DNA of 64,000 bases, from positions 269,001 through 333,000 of the forward strand of contig NZ_CP086235.1 in NCBI RefSeq assembly GCF_023612095.1, given 5' to 3'. The DNA is from Cytobacillus firmus. GTDB taxonomy: Bacteria > Bacillota > Bacilli > Bacillales > Cytobacillaceae. A model generated the notes under the pieces. The model was not told the DNA's origin and did no database searches. It saw nothing but the letters and a program-made list of their open reading frames with translations. Positions 61,003 through 64,000 of the stretch are shown one piece after another (positions within the stretch are counted from its first letter, which is position 1; the number at the start of each line of letters is the position of its first letter). The translations under genes and the position numbers were made by a program.

Positions 61003-61752
61003 TTCCGCGACTCTCTCCAAATTGCCGTTGCGGTCCATTTTAAACTTGGATGCCGGCCTTTCTTCTTCATCAAACAGAACAAAATTGCGGGCTCTGTTCA
61101 TAATTTTCATCAGTGTCTCGTAATCTTCCTGAATGGTTACGGTATTCTGCTCCAGCTTGCCGATTTTACTCTCAAGCTCTTCATTTTGGCTTCTGAGATC
61201 TGCATTTTCGCGCTTCAATCTTTCATTCTCATTCTTTAGTATATCAACCTGAATACCCGAATGATTCAATGTTTGCAAGTATGCGATAACGGTATCCATA
61301 TCCAGCTGTGCAGGTGCCGTGTAAACCGGCTCTGAATAGGTGTAGGATGGGGCTGATTCTGTCTGCACAATCGCTTCATCCTCTGTGCGCTCCTCGTAAA
61401 AATCTGCCGGTGACGGCGGTACGATGGCATTTGTCTGAACTGGCGCTGCTGAGACCTCCTGCATCGTCGGAACCGGCGGAGAGTATAAGAGTTTCTTTTT
61501 GCCGCCCTGATCCTTTCCTAGCATTCTTTGTCTCTGCTTGCGCTGTTTTTTGGCCAGCCCAAGCGCTTTTTCATATTGATGCCTCACCACAGCGTTCCAG
61601 CGGAATCCGCATGCCGCTGAGGTGCGGTTCAGCTTGTCTCCGACTTCCTCAAATGCGTTTAACTGAGTGCTGCCTTCCCTCACATGCCGTAAAACGGTCT
61701 CTGCCAGCAATAAATCGTTTTCATCTGTCCAAGCGTCCTGACGTATTTTCAT
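61000..61752 (-). CDS. rsfA: RsfA-family prespore transcription factor
   Basis: A 250-residue protein. Residues 1-55 are Myb/SANT-like ([20 protein letters not shown] then [20 protein letters not shown]), the RsfA signature. A Pro-rich linker follows, then a coiled coil at about 165-215 ([20 protein letters not shown]). RsfA tunes SigF-dependent genes in the forespore. Its place between lipL and ywfO matches ywfN. Its stop codon lies in the end of a dispersed repeat. Confidence 0.92.
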   Translation of the reverse strand: MKIRQDAWTDENDLLLAETVLRHVREGSTQLNAFEEVGDKLNRTSAACGFRWNAVVRHQYEKALGLAKKQRKQRQRMLGKDQGGKKKLLYSPPVPTMQEVSAAPVQTNAIVPPSPADFYEERTEDEAIVQTESAPSYTYSEPVYTAPAQLDMDTVIAYLQTLNHSGIQVDILKNENERLKRENADLRSQNEELESKIGKLEQNTVTIQEDYETLMKIMNRARNFVLFDEEERPASKFKMDRNGNLERVAE

Positions 61753-62110
61753 ATAACCTCAACTCCCTAATTATTACTTTTTGCTGTTGCCTTAGTTAAA
61801 GGATGGACAAACCTGGCAGGTTTTATACAAAGGTGATTAAAAGGATAGTAGATTATTTTAAAAATTTTTATTTTCGCTAGATACGTATGGCAGTTTTGTG
61901 AAGTTTACTAAGATTCACCACCCAAGTTAATGATTACAGCTTGCAATGAAAGTCGATTAGTTTTAAAATAGCCTGTAGCAGTTGGGCAGGGCAGTCCATT
62001 AGTTTGAATAGGAATGCCGTGCAGCGGACATGCTTTAACGAAGAAGATACTTAGGCGCAAAAAGCGCCGGGACTATATAAAAGATTGACCGCAGAAAGGG
62101 TTGTACTAAG
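61753..62110. other. 358-bp gap between rsfA and the DUF1450 gene
   Basis: It holds the divergent promoters of both genes. It is AT-rich near 61840-61900. I see no open frame with a binding site, no hairpin with a T run and no known riboswitch pattern. Confidence 0.5.
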
Positions 62111-62332
62111 ATGGCAAACGAATTCCGTGTTTGCGACGATTGTCAGGCAGTAAATCTGAAGACATTGGTACCGCGATTAAAAGAAATAGATCCAGAAGCA
62201 AAAATTGATGTCGGCTGCCAGTCCTATTGCGGACCAGGCCGCAAAAAAACATTTGCTTTCGTCAATAACCGTCCCCTTGCCGCACTGACGGAAGAGGAAT
62301 TGATGGAGAAAATTAATAAAAAGCTGAAATAA
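62111..62332 (+). CDS. DUF1450 family protein (YuzB-like)
   Basis: A 73-residue protein with the family pattern [40 protein letters not shown] and [15 protein letters not shown]. Cysteines occur as CxxC and CxxxC, suggesting metal or redox chemistry. Several paralogues (YuzB and others) are usual in Bacillus; function is unknown. A GCGCC-type repeat starts directly at its stop codon. Confidence 0.88.
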   Translation: MANEFRVCDDCQAVNLKTLVPRLKEIDPEAKIDVGCQSYCGPGRKKTFAFVNNRPLAALTEEELMEKINKKLK

Positions 62333-62425
62333 GAAAAGCGTAAGGCGCCCGCCTATCGGCGACAAGCTTATGACCTCGAGCCGATGGCGCCTGGAGCTGG
62401 ACAGTTATCGACGTTCAAAATTTTA
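62333..62425 (+). repeat. GCGCC-type dispersed repeat, inverted copy
   Basis: Read on the minus strand it begins AATTTTGAACGTCGATAACT then GTCCAGCTCCAGGCGCC and ends GGGCGCCTTACGCTTTTCTT, the same ends as at 13097. It is oriented so that the GCTTTTC end again abuts the neighbouring stop codon, here of the plus-strand DUF1450 gene. Confidence 0.78.
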
Positions 62426-62440
62426 TACATAGTCGTAAAT

Positions 62441-62482
62441 AAAGATCACCCTGACTCCTGTCCTGAGGTGATTTTATTTTTT
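62441..62482 (+). terminator. Terminator-like hairpin before ywfO
   Basis: ATCACC pairs with GGTGAT across a 16-base partly paired interior, followed by TTTATTTTTT. It probably ends the DUF1450 transcript after the repeat. TTGACA followed by an AT-rich TATAATAGG stretch lies further on, near 62632-62660, and may hold the ywfO promoter, but the spacing is not ideal. Confidence 0.55.
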
Positions 62483-62724
62483 GCCTGAGTTTATGATTTA
62501 GCCGTGATTGGTAAATAGACTTAGGAGGCAATATTGTTTTTAGAAAAGTCGAAAAATATTTCTTGGCCAGATGATTGCTGTATCGCGGTTTCTGTCGAAC
62601 TGCCATGAAAAACGGTGAATTTTGTGATGAATTGACACCCTAATCGGGATATAATAGGTATACGCCAGAAATTGGGAACAACAAGCTCGGATTGCGTGGA
62701 AACAGGAAAAGCGGAGGGTACGGA

Positions 62725-64000
62725 ATGGCATATTCAGCGGAAAAGTTAAATGAGGAAAAAGTATTCAAAGACCCTGTTCATCGGTACATACATGTCAGGG
62801 ACAGAGTCATCTGGGATTTAATCGGGACAAAAGAGTTCCAGCGCCTCAGAAGAATTAAGCAGCTCGGGACAACTTATTTAACCTTCCATGGTGCTGAGCA
62901 CAGCCGCTTTAATCACTCGCTCGGAGTTTACGAGATTGTGCGCCGCATTTCCGATGATGTCTTTTTGGGAAGGCCGGAATGGGATGAAGAAGACCGCATC
63001 CTGACTTTATGCGCGGCACTTCTCCACGATTTGGGGCACGGTCCGTTCTCGCACTCTTTTGAAAAAGTATTCGACCTGGATCATGAGCATTATACGAGGG
63101 CGATCATTCTCGGAGACACCGAGGTCCATCATGTGCTTACAAGGGTAAGTGCCGATTTTCCGCAGAAAGTGGCGGATGTGATTGCCAAAACGTCTAAAAA
63201 TAAGCTGGTCGTCAGCCTGATTTCCAGCCAGATTGATGCGGACCGGATGGATTATCTGCAGCGGGACGCTTATTTTACCGGTGTCAGTTATGGCCATTTT
63301 GATATGGAGCGGATTCTGCGTGTCATGAGACCGCGGGAAGACCAGGTCGTGATTAAGCAGAGCGGGATGCATGCTGTTGAGGATTACATAATGAGCCGCT
63401 ACCAGATGTATTGGCAGGTGTATTTCCACCCGGTTACCCGCAGTGCAGAGGTCATCCTGACGAAGATCCTGCATCGCGCAAAAGATCTGCATGAACAGAA
63501 ATACAAATTTAAATATGATCCGATCCATTTTTATTCTTTATTCAATGGGGAAATCACTCTTGAGGATTATATAAAGCTTGATGAAGCTATTATTCTTTAT
63601 TATTTTCAGATGTGGCAGGAGGAAGAAGATCCGATTCTGAAGGATCTCTGCTGCCGCTTTATGGACAGGAATTTATATAAATATGTCGAATTCGACCCGG
63701 CGAAAGAATACAAGAAGCTGGCAGAGCTGTCGGCATTGTTTAAAAAGGCAGGCATGGATCCTGAATATTATCTGGTCGTCGATTCTTCATCAGATTTGCC
63801 TTATGATTTTTACCGTCCGGGCGAGGAAGAAGAAAGACTGCCGATTCATCTGCTGCTGAAAAATGGGGATATCCGCGAGCTTTCCCGTGAATCAGAGATC
63901 GTAGATGCCATTTCAGGGAAACGCCGAACAGATCATAAGCTGTACTTTCCGGCTGATTTTATTGCAGACGACAGCAAAAAACCAAACATTAAAAAGCAGA
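62725..64000 (+). CDS. ywfO: HD-domain phosphohydrolase YwfO (partial, cut by window edge)
   Basis: The ATG at 62725 follows GCGGAGGG; 425 residues are visible and the frame is open at the edge. The HD motif is seen as HSRFNHSLGVYEIVRRI, CAALLHDLGHGPFSHSFEKV (H-D) and SSQIDADRMDYLQRDAYFTG, the dGTPase-like HD family. B. subtilis YwfO has this sequence and position next to rsfA. It is likely to act on nucleotides, but the physiological substrate is not established to my knowledge. Confidence 0.92.
   Translation, partial: MAYSAEKLNEEKVFKDPVHRYIHVRDRVIWDLIGTKEFQRLRRIKQLGTTYLTFHGAEHSRFNHSLGVYEIVRRISDDVFLGRPEWDEEDRILTLCAALLHDLGHGPFSHSFEKVFDLDHEHYTRAIILGDTEVHHVLTRVSADFPQKVADVIAKTSKNKLVVSLISSQIDADRMDYLQRDAYFTGVSYGHFDMERILRVMRPREDQVVIKQSGMHAVEDYIMSRYQMYWQVYFHPVTRSAEVILTKILHRAKDLHEQKYKFKYDPIHFYSLFNGEITLEDYIKLDEAIILYYFQMWQEEEDPILKDLCCRFMDRNLYKYVEFDPAKEYKKLAELSALFKKAGMDPEYYLVVDSSSDLPYDFYRPGEEEERLPIHLLLKNGDIRELSRESEIVDAISGKRRTDHKLYFPADFIADDSKKPNIKKQ

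Overview
The window reads as chromosomal DNA of an endospore-forming member of the Bacillaceae (Bacillus in the broad sense). Spore genes (gerQ, an rsfA-type regulator, a gamma-type acid-soluble spore protein), bacillithiol synthesis (bshB2 with its yojF partner), coproheme decarboxylase hemQ, strong AAGGAGG-type ribosome binding sites and frequent TTG/GTG starts all fit. The right end (ung, ywdI, ywdK, gerQ, hemQ, pta, lipL, rsfA, ywfO) follows the B. subtilis ywd-ywf order. A full-consensus parS site just after ung supports an origin-proximal chromosomal position. No tRNA, rRNA, CRISPR array, prophage or transposase gene was seen.

Layout. 1-2.6 kb: a DUF421/DUF3231 operon, a tiny acidic lipoprotein, and a ten-unit array of 52-bp repeats. 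2.7-9.8 kb: a secretion locus in which an NprR-like HTH-TPR regulator sits between a giant subtilase and a thermolysin-type protease. 10-12 kb: a DUF4047-sipW-camelysin operon whose camelysin gene is frame-broken. 12-17.6 kb: a thioredoxin-like gene with UGA at its first active-site cysteine, a methyltransferase, an MFS pump, a spore-protein gene, an amino-acid-oxidase-like gene, a YpfJ-type metallopeptidase and a cupin. 17.6-24.5 kb: a peptide transporter, a diguanylate cyclase, a ParM/ParR-like pair behind a phased hexamer array, and a thioredoxin-reductase-like protein. 24.5-29 kb: an AT-rich MFS efflux gene, malL and ybaK. 29-36 kb: an insertion carrying a small membrane protein gene, a double P-loop ATPase with a Gly/Pro-rich surface-type protein, a YjiH-type membrane protein and a three-gene ABC-2 exporter. 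36-40 kb: an AtoE-type transporter, a second 52-bp repeat array and a frame-broken BCCT transporter. 40-51 kb: repair and housekeeping genes, a TetR-controlled ABC exporter, an Fnr/Crp regulator, bshB2/yojF, pdxK and a secreted amidase. 51-53.5 kb: a molybdenum-cofactor cluster (mobA, moaE, moaD, moeB). 54-64 kb: the conserved ywd-ywf block.

Three themes stand out. First, the UGA-containing CxxC gene has a downstream hairpin that fits the bacterial SECIS pattern, making it a selenoprotein candidate. Second, a ParMR-like cytomotive pair with a centromere-like site lies in a chromosomal context. Third, several dispersed repeat families (two 52-bp arrays, a GCGCC-type element and an AAGGCT-type element) sit in intergenic space; every copy of the last two abuts a stop codon. 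Four genes are broken by one missing base, in each case at or beside a short run of G. This pattern points to sequencing or assembly error at least as much as to true pseudogenes, and it should be kept in mind when reading those entries.
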